From positions 5,518,001 to 5,582,000 of the forward strand of contig NC_021499.1 of the NCBI RefSeq assembly GCF_000412695.1: a DNA stretch of 64,000 bases, in the 5' to 3' direction. The DNA is from Pseudomonas resinovorans NBRC 106553. Lineage in GTDB: Bacteria > Pseudomonadota > Gammaproteobacteria > Pseudomonadales > Pseudomonadaceae. The notes under the pieces were generated by a model. That model saw only the letters and a list, made by a program, of their open reading frames with translations. It was not told the DNA's origin and did no database searches. Each line of letters starts with the position of its first letter. Position 1 is the first letter of the stretch. This document shows positions 44,312-53,872 of the stretch, piece after piece. A program made the position numbers and the translations under genes.

Positions 44312-44716
44312 ATGGAAAGACAGAGCATCAATCCTCCATCGGTCTTCAATACCCTGCAGTACGGATTCAGTCAGGCGGTGGTCTGTGAAGGGGGGCGACT
44401 GGTTCACCTTTCAGGGCAGGTCGGTGTGGATGCCCAGGAGCGTCTCGCAGGCCCGGACCTGGCCAGCCAAACACGTGCGGCATTGGAGAATATCGGACTG
44501 CTTCTTGCGGAAGTCGGCGGCAACCTGAGTGATGTGATCATGCTGCGCATCTATCTGGTCGATACGGCCAAGCATGATCAGATGCCGATCGTGGAGGCGC
44601 TCAAGACCTTCTTCCCCCACAGTCCGCCCGCCTCCTCCTGGGTAGTAGTCAGCGCCTTATCGGAGCCCGAATGGCTGATCGAGATCGAGGCCCAAGCGGT
44701 GATTCAGCGCACCTGA
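44312..44716 (+). CDS. RidA/YjgF-family protein
   Basis: A 134-residue member of the Rid family (enamine/imine deaminases or relatives). Visible are the core motifs FSQAVVCEGGRLVHLSGQVG, LENIGLLLAEVGGNLSDVIMLRIYLVD and the end IEIEAQAVI. The catalytic Arg of RidA proper corresponds to the region MLRIYLVD; whether this member deaminates is not certain because many Rid paralogues do not. AGGAG lies seven bases before the ATG. Confidence 0.87.
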   Translation: MERQSINPPSVFNTLQYGFSQAVVCEGGRLVHLSGQVGVDAQERLAGPDLASQTRAALENIGLLLAEVGGNLSDVIMLRIYLVDTAKHDQMPIVEALKTFFPHSPPASSWVVVSALSEPEWLIEIEAQAVIQRT

Positions 44717-44734
44717 ATAAACAGGCTCCTAAAG

Positions 44735-44761
44735 AAAAGCCCGGCATAAGCCGGGCTTTTT
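44735..44761. terminator. Bidirectional intrinsic terminator
   Basis: AAAAGCCCGGC-ATAA-GCCGGGCTTTTT between the convergent RidA and bauC genes. Confidence 0.9.
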
Positions 44762-44776
44762 CATTCAACGCATCAC

Positions 44777-46273
44777 TCAGCCGTTGCTGGGGAACGCGAA
44801 CTGCGCCGCCTCGTGGCTGGCGCGCTGCGGCCAGCGCTGGGTGATGGCCTTGCGGCGGGTGTAGAAGCGCACGCCGTCCGGGCCGTAGGCGTGCAGGTCG
44901 CCGAACAGGGAGCGCTTCCAGCCGCCGAAGCTGTGGTAGCTCACCGGTACCGGCAGCGGCACGTTGACGCCGACCATGCCCACTTCGATTTCGTCGCAGA
45001 ACAGGCGGGCGGCTTCGCCGTCGCGGGTGAAGATGCAGGTGCCGTTGCCGTATTCGTGGTCGTTGATCAGCTGCATGGCGTCTTCCAGGCTGCCGACGCG
45101 GACGATGCACAGCACCGGGCCGAAGATCTCTTCCTGGTAGATGCGCATGTCGGCCTTGACGTTGTCGAACAGGGTGCCGCCAACGAAGTAGCCGTCTTCA
45201 TGGCCGGCCACGCGGTAGCCGCGGCCGTCCACCACCAGCTTGGCGCCAGCGGCCACGCCGTCGTCGATGTAGCCGACCACCTTGTCGCGGGCGGCGGCGG
45301 TGACCAGCGGGCCCATGTCGAGGCCGCAGTTGGTGCCGGCGCCGATCTTCAGGCCCTTGATCTGCGGGACAATCTTGTCCACCAGGGCGTCGGCGATCTG
45401 GTCGCCCACGCACACGGCCACGGAGATGGCCATGCAGCGCTCGCCGCAGGAACCGTAGGCGGCGCCCATCAGCGCGCTCACGGCGTTGTCCAGGTCGGCG
45501 TCGGGCATCAGTACGGCGTGGTTCTTGGCGCCGCCCAGGGCCTGCACGCGCTTGCCGCGCTTGGTGCCTTCGGAATAGATGTACTCGGCGATCGGGGTCG
45601 AGCCGACGAAGCTGATGGCTTTGACTTCCGGGGCTTCGATCAGCGCGTCTACCGCCTCTTTGTCACCGTGCACCACGTTCAGCACGCCCTTGGGCAGGCC
45701 GGCTTCGTGCAGCAGCTGGGCGATGAACAGGGTGGAGCTCGGGTCGCGCTCGGAGGGCTTGAGGATGAAGCAGTTGCCGCAGGCGATGGCCAGCGGGTAC
45801 ATCCACAGGGGCACCATGGCCGGGAAGTTGAACGGGGTGATGCCGGCGACCACGCCCAGCGGCTGGAAGTCGCTCCAGGCGTCGATGTTCGGGCCGACGT
45901 TGCGGGTGTATTCGCCCTTGAGGATTTCCGGGGCGGCGCTGGCGTACTCGACGTTTTCGATGCCGCGCTTGAGCTCGCCGGCGGCGTCTTCGATGGTCTT
46001 GCCGTGTTCTTCGCTGATCAGCTTGGAGATGACGGCTTCGTTGGCTTCCAGCAGTTGCTTGAAGCGGAACATCACCTGGGCGCGCTTGGCCGGCGGGGTG
46101 TTGCGCCAGGCCGGGAAGGCGGCCTTGGCCGAGTCGATGGCCTGCTGCACGGTGGCGCGGCTGGCCAGGGCGACCTTGCGGGTGGATTCGCCGGTGGCGG
46201 GGTTGAAGACGTCGGCGGTGCGGCCTTCGCCGGCAACGAGCTCACCGTGGATCAGGTGCTGGATGGTGCTCAT
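44777..46273 (-). CDS. bauC: 3-oxopropanoate / methylmalonate-semialdehyde dehydrogenase (CoA-acylating)
   Basis: A 498-residue aldehyde dehydrogenase of the MmsA type. Motifs include the nucleophile Cys in [12 protein letters not shown], the NAD region [23 protein letters not shown] and the C-terminal block [15 protein letters not shown]. It converts malonate semialdehyde to acetyl-CoA and CO2. With the aminotransferase and cupin genes upstream it forms the beta-alanine catabolic operon bauABC as in P. aeruginosa PA0130-PA0132. The ATG at 46273 is six bases after GAGAG. Confidence 0.92.
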   Translation of the reverse strand: MSTIQHLIHGELVAGEGRTADVFNPATGESTRKVALASRATVQQAIDSAKAAFPAWRNTPPAKRAQVMFRFKQLLEANEAVISKLISEEHGKTIEDAAGELKRGIENVEYASAAPEILKGEYTRNVGPNIDAWSDFQPLGVVAGITPFNFPAMVPLWMYPLAIACGNCFILKPSERDPSSTLFIAQLLHEAGLPKGVLNVVHGDKEAVDALIEAPEVKAISFVGSTPIAEYIYSEGTKRGKRVQALGGAKNHAVLMPDADLDNAVSALMGAAYGSCGERCMAISVAVCVGDQIADALVDKIVPQIKGLKIGAGTNCGLDMGPLVTAAARDKVVGYIDDGVAAGAKLVVDGRGYRVAGHEDGYFVGGTLFDNVKADMRIYQEEIFGPVLCIVRVGSLEDAMQLINDHEYGNGTCIFTRDGEAARLFCDEIEVGMVGVNVPLPVPVSYHSFGGWKRSLFGDLHAYGPDGVRFYTRRKAITQRWPQRASHEAAQFAFPSNG

Positions 46274-46326
46274 GGTCATCTCTCTTGTAGGGCTTTGTCT
46301 TTGCGGCGCCGGACAGACCGAGGGGC

Positions 46327-46375
46327 GGGAGCTGCCCTCACCCCGGCCCTCTCCCGGAGGGAGAGGGGGTCGTCC
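46327..46375. repeat. Palindromic ccctcaccccggccctctcccggagggagaggg element
   Basis: CCCTCTCCC-GGA-GGGAGAGGG stem preceded by CCCTCACCCCGG, a common short intergenic palindrome in gamma- and beta-proteobacteria, here inside the bau operon between bauB and bauC. Confidence 0.7.
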
Positions 46376-46380
46376 GTGCG

Positions 46381-46668
46381 TTACTTGATTTCGGTTTCCA
46401 CGAAGACCACTTCGTGGTCGCTGGCGTTGATCACGTTGTGCTCGACGCCGGCCTTGCGGAAGTAGCTCTGGCCGGCCACCAGGGGGGCGTGCTTGTCGCC
46501 CTCCGGGGTTTCCAGCAGCAGGGTGCCATTGGTCATGGGCACCACCACGTAGTCGTAGCCATGGCGGTGGCGGCCGGTCTCGGCACCGGGGGCGAAGCGC
46601 CACTCGGTGACGATGACCTCGGCGTTGTCCACCTGCACGGTCGGGACCGCCTGCGGGCGCTGGCTCAT
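46381..46668 (-). CDS. bauB: Small cupin protein of the beta-alanine operon (BauB-like)
   Basis: A 95-residue single-domain cupin: metal-ligand block [21 protein letters not shown] and second motif [15 protein letters not shown]. It overlaps the bauA stop by three bases and lies between bauA and bauC, exactly as PA0131 does in P. aeruginosa. No reaction has been assigned to it; a metal-dependent role in handling the semialdehyde is speculation. Confidence 0.85.
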   Translation of the reverse strand: MSQRPQAVPTVQVDNAEVIVTEWRFAPGAETGRHRHGYDYVVVPMTNGTLLLETPEGDKHAPLVAGQSYFRKAGVEHNVINASDHEVVFVETEIK

Positions 46669-48014
46669 CAATTCACGCCCTGCAGGGCCTGGCCGACGGC
46701 GTCGAACAGGCGGTCGAGTTCTTCCGGCTTGGCGTTGAAGGTCGGGCCGAACTGCAGGGTGTCGCCGCCGAAGCGGACGTAGAAGCCGGCCTTCCACAGG
46801 GCCATGCCGGCCTCGAACGGACGCACGATGGCGTCGCCGTCACGGGGGGCGATCTGCAGGGCGCCGGCCAGGCCGCAGTTGCGGATGTCGACAACGTGCT
46901 TGGCGCCTTTCAGGCCGTGGATGGCCTTTTCGAAGTGCGGGGCCAGTTCGGCCGATTGCTGCACCAGGTTTTCCTTCTCCAGCAGGTCCAGGGCGGCGAG
47001 GCCCGCGGCGCAGGCCACCGGGTGGGCGGAGTACGTGTAGCCGTGGGTGAACTCGACGGCGTACTCGGGCGTCGCCTGGTTCATGAAGGTCTGGTAGATC
47101 TCGCGGCTGGCGATCACCGCGCCCATGGGGATGGCGCCGTTGGTGATCTGCTTGGCCACGTTCATCAGGTCCGGGGTCACGCCGAAGTACTCGGCGCCGG
47201 TCATGGTGCCCATGCGGCCGAAGGCGGTGATCACTTCGTCGAAGATCAGCAGGATGTTGTTGGCGTCGCAGATTTCACGCAGGCGCTGCAGGTAGCCCAC
47301 CGGCGGCACCAGCACGCCGGCGGAGCCGGACATGGGCTCGACGATCACGGCGGCGATGTTGGAGGCGTCGTGCAGTTCGATCAGTTTCAGCAGCTCGTTG
47401 GCCAGCTCCACGCCGCCGGTTTCCGCTGCGCCCTTGGTGAAGGCCAGGCCCGGTTGCAGGGTGTGGGGCAGGTGGTCGACGTCCATCAGTTGGCCGAACA
47501 TCTTGCGGTTGCCGCCGATGCCGCCCAGGGCGGTGCCGGCCACGTTCACGCCGTGGTAGCCACGGGCACGGCCGATCAGCTTGGTCTTGCTCGGCTGGCC
47601 TTTCAGGCGCCAGTAGGCGCGGGCCATCTTGATGGCGGTGTCGGCGCACTCGGAGCCGGAACCGGTGAAGAACACATGGTTCAGCTCGCCGGGGGTCAGG
47701 TTGGCGATCTTCTCGGCCAGCTGGAAGGACAGCGGGTGGCCGTACTGGAAGCCCGGGGAGTAGTCGAGGGTGCCGAGCTGCTTGGCCACGGCTTCCTGGA
47801 TTTCCTTGCGCGAGTGACCGGCGCCGCAGGTCCACAGACCGGAGAGGCTGTCGTAGATGCGACGGCCCTGGTCATCGATCAGCCAGCTGCCTTCAGCGGC
47901 CACGATCAGGCGCGGGTCGCGCTGGAAATTGCGGTTGGCGGAGAAGGGCATCCAGTGGGCATCGAGCTTGAGCTGGCTGGCCAGGGGAAGCTGTGCGGTC
48001 TGCGGCATGTTCAT
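46668..48014 (-). CDS. bauA: Beta-alanine:pyruvate transaminase (omega-amino acid aminotransferase)
   Basis: A 448-residue class III aminotransferase, the same length as PA0132. The PLP-binding Lys lies in [17 protein letters not shown], the cofactor Asp in [16 protein letters not shown], and the N-terminal signature is [12 protein letters not shown]. It transfers the amino group of beta-alanine to pyruvate, giving malonate semialdehyde for BauC. The ATG at 48014 follows GAGG at six bases. Divergent from the LysR gene bauR, its likely activator. Confidence 0.94.
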   Translation of the reverse strand: MNMPQTAQLPLASQLKLDAHWMPFSANRNFQRDPRLIVAAEGSWLIDDQGRRIYDSLSGLWTCGAGHSRKEIQEAVAKQLGTLDYSPGFQYGHPLSFQLAEKIANLTPGELNHVFFTGSGSECADTAIKMARAYWRLKGQPSKTKLIGRARGYHGVNVAGTALGGIGGNRKMFGQLMDVDHLPHTLQPGLAFTKGAAETGGVELANELLKLIELHDASNIAAVIVEPMSGSAGVLVPPVGYLQRLREICDANNILLIFDEVITAFGRMGTMTGAEYFGVTPDLMNVAKQITNGAIPMGAVIASREIYQTFMNQATPEYAVEFTHGYTYSAHPVACAAGLAALDLLEKENLVQQSAELAPHFEKAIHGLKGAKHVVDIRNCGLAGALQIAPRDGDAIVRPFEAGMALWKAGFYVRFGGDTLQFGPTFNAKPEELDRLFDAVGQALQGVN

Positions 48015-48135
48015 GAGTGGCCTCGGGTGGGGTCTTGTTCTGAGGTTCGAAAAGCAACTTGATGCCGACATTGCCATGGGCATAAAGTCACGAAAATCCA
48101 ACTTTTCAAATCTTTAGGTTAGAGGCCACTAAACC

Positions 48136-49056
48136 ATGAGCAGCCGTCGCCCCGAGCCGCTGGCACAGGTCAGCGATTTCGATATCCGCTTGCTGCGCAT
48201 CTTCCGCAGCGTGGTGGAGTGCGGCGGCTTCTCCGCCGCCGAGAGCGTGCTGGGCATCGGCCGCTCGGCCATCAGCCAGCAGATGAGCGACCTCGAGCAG
48301 CGCCTCGGCCTGCGCCTGTGCCAGCGCGGCCGCGCCGGCTTCGCCCTGACCGAGGAAGGTCGCGAGGTGTACCAGTCGTCCATGCAGCTGCTGGCGTCGC
48401 TGGAAACCTTCCGCACCGAGGTCAATGGCCTGCACCAGCACCTGCGCGGCGAGCTGAACATCGGCCTCACCGACAACCTGGTGACCCTGCCCCACATGCG
48501 CATCACCAACGCCCTGGCGCGCCTGAAGGAACGCGGGCCGGACGTGCAGATCAACATCCGCATGACGCCGCCCAGCGAGGTGGAGCAAGGCGTGCTCGAC
48601 GGCCGCCTGCACGTTGGCGTGGTGCCGCAGACCGCCGCCCTCTCGGGTCTTGAGTACCAGCCGCTGTATGACGAGCGCTCGCTGCTGTACTGCGCCGTGG
48701 GGCATCCACTGTTCTACGCCGACGACGCCCAGCTCAGCGATCCGCGCCTGAACGAACAGGAGGCCATCGCCCCCACCTTCCGCCTGCCGGCCGACATCCA
48801 GGCCCATTACCAGGCGCTGCACTGCACGGCCAGCGCCTCGGACCGCGAAGGCATGGCCTTCCTCATTCTCACCGGCCGCTACATCGGCTACCTGCCGGAT
48901 CACTACGCCACCTTCTGGGTGCAGCAGGGCCGGTTGCGGGCGCTGAAACCGGCAAGCCGCTTCTACGACCTCTCCCTGGCCACGGTGACCCGCAAGGGGC
49001 GTCGGCCGCACCTGGTGCTGGAGAGCTTCCTGGAGGCGCTGGCGGCGACCAGTTGA
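48136..49056 (+). CDS. bauR: LysR-type regulator of beta-alanine catabolism (BauR-like)
   Basis: A 306-residue LysR protein: helix-turn-helix FRSVVECGGFSAAESVLGIGRSAISQQMSDLEQRLG (about residues 20-55; read in part) and a periplasmic-binding-like effector domain (GELNIGLTDNLVTLPH onward). Its divergent position from bauA and the match with PA0133 identify it as BauR, an activator responding to beta-alanine. The 121-base gap to bauA should contain its binding sites. Confidence 0.9.
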   Translation: MSSRRPEPLAQVSDFDIRLLRIFRSVVECGGFSAAESVLGIGRSAISQQMSDLEQRLGLRLCQRGRAGFALTEEGREVYQSSMQLLASLETFRTEVNGLHQHLRGELNIGLTDNLVTLPHMRITNALARLKERGPDVQINIRMTPPSEVEQGVLDGRLHVGVVPQTAALSGLEYQPLYDERSLLYCAVGHPLFYADDAQLSDPRLNEQEAIAPTFRLPADIQAHYQALHCTASASDREGMAFLILTGRYIGYLPDHYATFWVQQGRLRALKPASRFYDLSLATVTRKGRRPHLVLESFLEALAATS

Positions 49057-49066
49057 CGGGGTGACT

Positions 49067-49152
49067 GTAGGTTGGGCCAAGCGCAGCGCGGCCCAACCTG
49101 GGCTGGCGAGGCGGGGATGTTGGGCTTCGCATCGCTCAGCCACAACCTACGA
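49067..49152. repeat. REPIN of the R2 family
   Basis: GTAGGTTGGGCCAAGCGCAG ... GCATCGCTCAGCCACAACCTAC, inverted pair. Confidence 0.78.
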
Positions 49153-49268
49153 CCCGCGCACCGAAATCCCGCGAAAAACCTGACCGCCGCTACAGTTTCG
49201 GCTTGTCCCACGGGCCATCCTGGGTTATCAGTGCAGACGCCCATTTCCCCGTCAGAATCTGGAAACCC

Positions 49269-49937
49269 ATGACATCACTGGTGCCCGCCCACAGCCCGAC
49301 CCCAGCCGCGAAACCCGCTGGCCGCATTCGTCAGAAGAACGAAGAGCTGATCCTTGCCGCCGCCGAGGAAGAGTTCGCCCGCCACGGCTTCAAAGGCACC
49401 AGCATGAACACCATCGCGCTGCGCGCGGACCTGCCCAAGGCCAACCTGCACTACTACTTCAGCAACAAGCTGGGGCTGTACATCGCCGTGCTGAGCAACC
49501 ACCTGGAGCTCTGGGACAGTACCTTCAACACCCTCACGGCCGAGGACGACCCGGCCGAGGCCCTGGCCCGCTACATCCGCGCCAAGATGGAGTTCTCCCG
49601 CCGCCACCCGCTGGCCTCGAAGATCTTCGCCATGGAGATCATCAGCGGGGGCAGCTGCCTGGAGGCCCACTTCGATCAGGACTACCGCGCCTGGTTCAAG
49701 GGCCGCGCGGCGGTGTTCGAAGCCTGGATCGCCGCCGGCAAGATGGACCCGGTGGACCCGGTGAACCTGATCTTCCTGCTCTGGGGCAGCACCCAGCACT
49801 ACGCCGACTTCGGCACCCAGATCTGCCGCGTCACCGGCCGCAAGCGCCTGACCAAGGACGACTTCGAAGCGGCCACGCAGAACCTCATCCAGATCATCCT
49901 CAAGGGCTGCGGCCTGACGCCGCCCGCGAACGCCTGA
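49269..49937 (+). CDS. TetR-family regulator (RutR-like)
   Basis: A 222-residue regulator. The N-terminal helix-turn-helix is RIRQKNEELILAAAEEEFAR followed by GFKGTSMNTIALRADLPKANLHYYFSNK. The C-terminal part (SRRHPLASKIFAMEIISGGSCL) matches the RutR/pyrimidine-type ligand domain. Its stop overlaps the next start (TGATG), so the two are co-translated. The ligand is unknown; a nucleobase would fit the nearby adenine deaminase. Confidence 0.88.
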   Translation: MTSLVPAHSPTPAAKPAGRIRQKNEELILAAAEEEFARHGFKGTSMNTIALRADLPKANLHYYFSNKLGLYIAVLSNHLELWDSTFNTLTAEDDPAEALARYIRAKMEFSRRHPLASKIFAMEIISGGSCLEAHFDQDYRAWFKGRAAVFEAWIAAGKMDPVDPVNLIFLLWGSTQHYADFGTQICRVTGRKRLTKDDFEAATQNLIQIILKGCGLTPPANA

Positions 49938-50521
49938 TGCCTTACACGCTGTCCGCTCCCGCCGAATACCGCGAGGAGATCAAGAAGAGCCGCTTCATCG
50001 CCCATGCCGCCCAGGTGGCCAGTGTCGAGGAAGCCCAGGCCTTCATCGCACGCCTGTCCGAGCCCGCCGCCTCCCACAATTGCTGGGCCTGGAAGCTGGG
50101 CAACCAGTACCGTTTCAGCGACGACGGCGAACCCGGCGGCACCGCCGGCCGGCCGATCCTGGCCGCCATCGAGGGCCAGGACTGCGACCAGGTGGCGGTG
50201 CTGGTCATCCGCTACTACGGCGGCATCCAGCTCGGCACCGGCGGCCTGGCCCGCGCCTACGGTGGCAGCGCGGCGAAATGCCTGCAGCACGGCGCGCGCG
50301 TGGAGCTGGTGGCGCGCAGCCGCATCAGCTGCCACCCCGGGTTCGCCGAACTGCCCCTGCTCAAGGCCCGCCTCGGCGAGTTCGACGCGCTGCTGGAAAG
50401 CGAGCGCTTCGATGGCGAAGGAGCAGAGCTGGTACTGGCCCTGCCCGAAGGCCGGATCGCCGACCTGGAACGGCTGCTGCGGGACATCAGCCGGGGGCGG
50501 CTGGCACTCAAGCGGTTGTAG
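49937..50521 (+). CDS. YigZ/IMPACT-family protein
   Basis: A 194-residue protein with the UPF0029/IMPACT core: IKKSRFIAHAAQVASVEEAQAFI, ASHNCWAWKLG, FSDDGEPGGTAGRPIL and VAVLVIRYYGGIQLGTGGL. Bacterial members are of uncertain function, probably ribosome- or RNA-associated. It is coupled to the TetR gene by a one-base overlap. Confidence 0.9.
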   Translation: MPYTLSAPAEYREEIKKSRFIAHAAQVASVEEAQAFIARLSEPAASHNCWAWKLGNQYRFSDDGEPGGTAGRPILAAIEGQDCDQVAVLVIRYYGGIQLGTGGLARAYGGSAAKCLQHGARVELVARSRISCHPGFAELPLLKARLGEFDALLESERFDGEGAELVLALPEGRIADLERLLRDISRGRLALKRL

Positions 50522-50561
50522 AGGTCGGGCTTCATTCGCTCCCACAAGGATCAGCAACCCA

Positions 50562-50659
50562 CCCACATTTTCTGTGGAGCTCGCTGTGGATAACTCGTGG
50601 GCTTTTCGCTGGAACCCTTCAGCAGCGCGGCTTAGCGAGAACTGTTCGCTTTTTGCCCA
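50562..50659 (-). repeat. R5 element, inverted fourth copy
   Basis: CCCACATTTTCTGTGGAGCT, then CGCTGTGGATAACTCGTGGG, ending GTTCGCTTTTTGCCCA: about 98 bases, co-linear with the complement of the copy at 39964-40062. It contains a perfect DnaA box TGTGGATAA. Another TGTGGATAA is at 50784-50792. No gene is visible in 50522-50963. Confidence 0.7.
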
Positions 50660-50951
50660 GCCCAGGACTCATTCCCCGCCCCAAAGCTAAGCAACTGATT
50701 TCCGGTGCATTCCGTCATGCACCAAGGTCGCGCAACGGACTACCGCCACGGGCCGTCTTGTCCACCCCGGCCGGGGAAAAGACTGTGGATAAGCTTGGGA
50801 ATATCCGCTGCGGGCCAGGGCGGCCGGCACTTGCGGCAAGCTGATCAATAAATAACCAGAAGTCTGATCCACCCTGCACCGGCAACGGGCGCCCCTGGCG
50901 AATGAATTCGGCCCGGCAAGGGTTAAACTTGCCGGCAACCTTGCCTGATAA

Positions 50952-51914
<963 letters not shown>

Positions 51915-51945
51915 CGTACAACCGCCGGTGCGCGCATAACGCTTT

Positions 51946-52047
51946 TCGTAGGTTGGCGTAGAGCGAAGCGAAACCCAACGATTGGGGCGCGAGTCCGCTT
52001 GTTGGGTTTCGCTCCGCTCGCGGAACGCCGCCCGACCCAACCTACAC
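51946..52047. repeat. REPIN of the R2 family
   Basis: CGTAGGTTGGCGTAGAGCGA ... GGGTTTCGCTCCGCTCGCGG ... CCCAACCTAC between the convergent deaminase and YhhQ genes. Confidence 0.8.
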
Positions 52048-52066
52048 AGGCAGGTGTGCGTGGCGG

Positions 52067-52720
52067 TTATACGGTAGGCGCGGTACGCGGCGTGAGCAGC
52101 CGCAGCAGGCCATTCAGCAGTACCCCGTACAGCGGCACGAACAGCAGCAGGCTGATGGTGAGCTTCACGCCGTAGTCCACCGTGGCGATTTCCACCCAGT
52201 TGGCCGCCATGAAGGGGTCGTCGCTGCGCCAGAAGGCCACCGAGAAGAAGGCGAAGGTGTCCAGCAGGTTGCCGAAGATGGTCGCGGCGGTTGGCGCGAC
52301 CCACCAGGCCTTCAGCCGACGCAGGCGATCGAACACCTGGATGTCCAGCACCTGGCCCAGCACGTAGGCGAGGAAGCTCGCCAGGGAAATCCGCGCGACG
52401 AACAGGTTGAATTCGCCCAGTGCCGCGAAGCCCTGGAAGCTCGCTGCCTGGAACAGCACGGAGACCACATAGGACGCCAGCAGCGCCGGCAGCATGACCC
52501 GGGCGATGACCCGGCGCGCGGCCGCCTTGCCCATCAGGCGTACGGTCAGGTCGGTGGCCAGGAAGATGAAGGGAAAGCTGAACGCGCCCCAGGTGGTGTG
52601 CCAGCCGAACAGGGTGATAGGCAACTGCACCAGGTAGTTGCTGGCAATGATGATGAAGATGTGGAAGGCGATCAGGCCGGTCAGCGCGGGGCGCCAGACC
52701 GTTTGCAGTGCAGCGGGCAT
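52067..52720 (-). CDS. yhhQ: Queuosine-precursor transporter (YhhQ/VUT family)
   Basis: A 217-residue membrane protein with six helices; the block ASNYLVQLPITLFGWHTTWG followed by AFSFPFIFLATDLTVRLMG is nearly that of E. coli YhhQ, an importer of preQ0/preQ1. I chose the ATG at 52720, which matches the E. coli N-terminal length; ATGs at 52732 and 52762 are alternatives. No preQ1 riboswitch is evident upstream. Confidence 0.9.
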   Translation of the reverse strand: MPAALQTVWRPALTGLIAFHIFIIIASNYLVQLPITLFGWHTTWGAFSFPFIFLATDLTVRLMGKAAARRVIARVMLPALLASYVVSVLFQAASFQGFAALGEFNLFVARISLASFLAYVLGQVLDIQVFDRLRRLKAWWVAPTAATIFGNLLDTFAFFSVAFWRSDDPFMAANWVEIATVDYGVKLTISLLLFVPLYGVLLNGLLRLLTPRTAPTV

Positions 52721-52909
52721 GGTGATTTTCATCCTTTTTGCCGATGGGGTGAGGGAACCCATGTCGCGGCCACCTGGCCAACGACGGCGCGCATTCTATC
52801 CTGACCCGTGCGTCAGGAAAAGCCGGTTGGTCGGCAAGCGCGAACCACCCTACGGGCTACGATTTGCGAAATCTGGAGGGACGCACCTGCGCCCCGGTCA
52901 ACTCCGCTC

Positions 52910-52955
52910 GATGGGTTTCGCTTCGCTCGCGGAACGCCGCCCGACCCATCCTACA
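52910..52955 (-). repeat. R1-family REP
   Basis: GATGGGTTTCGCTTCGCTCG followed by CCCGACCCATCCTAC, directly after the cytochrome b gene end. Confidence 0.7.
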
Positions 52956-52958
52956 AGG

Positions 52959-53492
52959 CTATGGCTCCCGCACCTTGCGTCGTCCGGTCACCATGGACCA
53001 GGGCAGGTTCTCGCGCATGCGCACGCTTTCCACCAGGGCGGCGAAGATATGCAGGCAGGCCAGCCAGAACAGGCTATCGGCCATGAATACGTGGATGTCC
53101 CGGGGCAGGTCCTCGCCCCAGAAGTAGTCGACTTCCTCCATCAGGTAGCCGGTGACGCCCAGGCCGAACATCAGCAGGAGCATGAGGATCATCACCAGCC
53201 CACCCAGGGGCGAGTGCCCCATGCGGTGATGGTGGCCGCCGCTGAGCAGCGCCTTGGCGTGGGCCCACAGGCGCGCCGGGTGCGGCCAGAAGTCCGACCA
53301 GCGCGCCGATGGGGGACCGATGAAGCCCCAGACCAGGCGCACCAGCACCACCGCCACGGCGTAATAGCCGAGCCAGCGGTGCCAGCCGTCACCCGCCTCG
53401 TTGAGCCAGTAGTCGCTGATGAAGGCGATCACCAGGGACCAGTGGCAGATACGTATTACCGGGTCCCAGAGGCGGACGGTCGGGGCGCTCAC
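52959..53492 (-). CDS. Cytochrome b561-type membrane protein
   Basis: A 177-residue four-helix di-heme cytochrome b. Heme-ligand His candidates are in RICHWSLVIAFI, GDGWHRWLGYYA, IHVFMAD and LACLHIFAALVESV. It starts with a GTG at 53492 with AGGA seven bases upstream, three bases after the PepSY gene. Such small cytochromes b shuttle electrons between quinones and periplasmic partners, and the pairing with a PepSY protein is frequent. Confidence 0.9.
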   Translation of the reverse strand: MSAPTVRLWDPVIRICHWSLVIAFISDYWLNEAGDGWHRWLGYYAVAVVLVRLVWGFIGPPSARWSDFWPHPARLWAHAKALLSGGHHHRMGHSPLGGLVMILMLLLMFGLGVTGYLMEEVDYFWGEDLPRDIHVFMADSLFWLACLHIFAALVESVRMRENLPWSMVTGRRKVREP

Positions 53493-53495
53493 TCG

Positions 53496-53762
53496 TCAGT
53501 CCTCGATTTCCTGTTTCACCACCGTGCCGTCCACCGGGTTGAAGTAGATCTCGACCTTGCGCTTGTCCTTGTCCCAGCCATAGATCTCGTAGCAGTTGCC
53601 GGCGGTCACCTTGAACTTCTTGATGTCGTAACCCTGGGCCTTGAGGTTTTCCTGGAACTTGGCCTGGTCCTGCCATGTGGCCTTGTCGGCAGTGGTGCAT
53701 TCGGTCTTGGCGAAGGTCAGCGGACTGACCAGGGCCAGGGAGATAAGTAGCAGCTTGCGCAT
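53496..53762 (-). CDS. Small periplasmic PepSY-domain protein
   Basis: An 88-residue exported protein with a signal peptide (cut near residue 18, LTFAKTE) and one PepSY domain: FQENLKAQGYDIKKFKVTAGNCYEIYGWDKDKRKVEIYFNPVDGTVVKQ. Two Cys (21 and about 57) could form a disulfide. GAGGT lies seven bases before the ATG. It forms an operon with the cytochrome b gene. Confidence 0.88.
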   Translation of the reverse strand: MRKLLLISLALVSPLTFAKTECTTADKATWQDQAKFQENLKAQGYDIKKFKVTAGNCYEIYGWDKDKRKVEIYFNPVDGTVVKQEIED

Positions 53763-53872
53763 GGTGTAGACCTCGAGTGATTGGGGCCGAGGGCAATGCA
53801 TCGCTTTCTCATTGCCATGTCGTTGGAGACTAGGCCAGGCCTTGGCGGCTGTCATATGCCGGCCCGCTCGTC

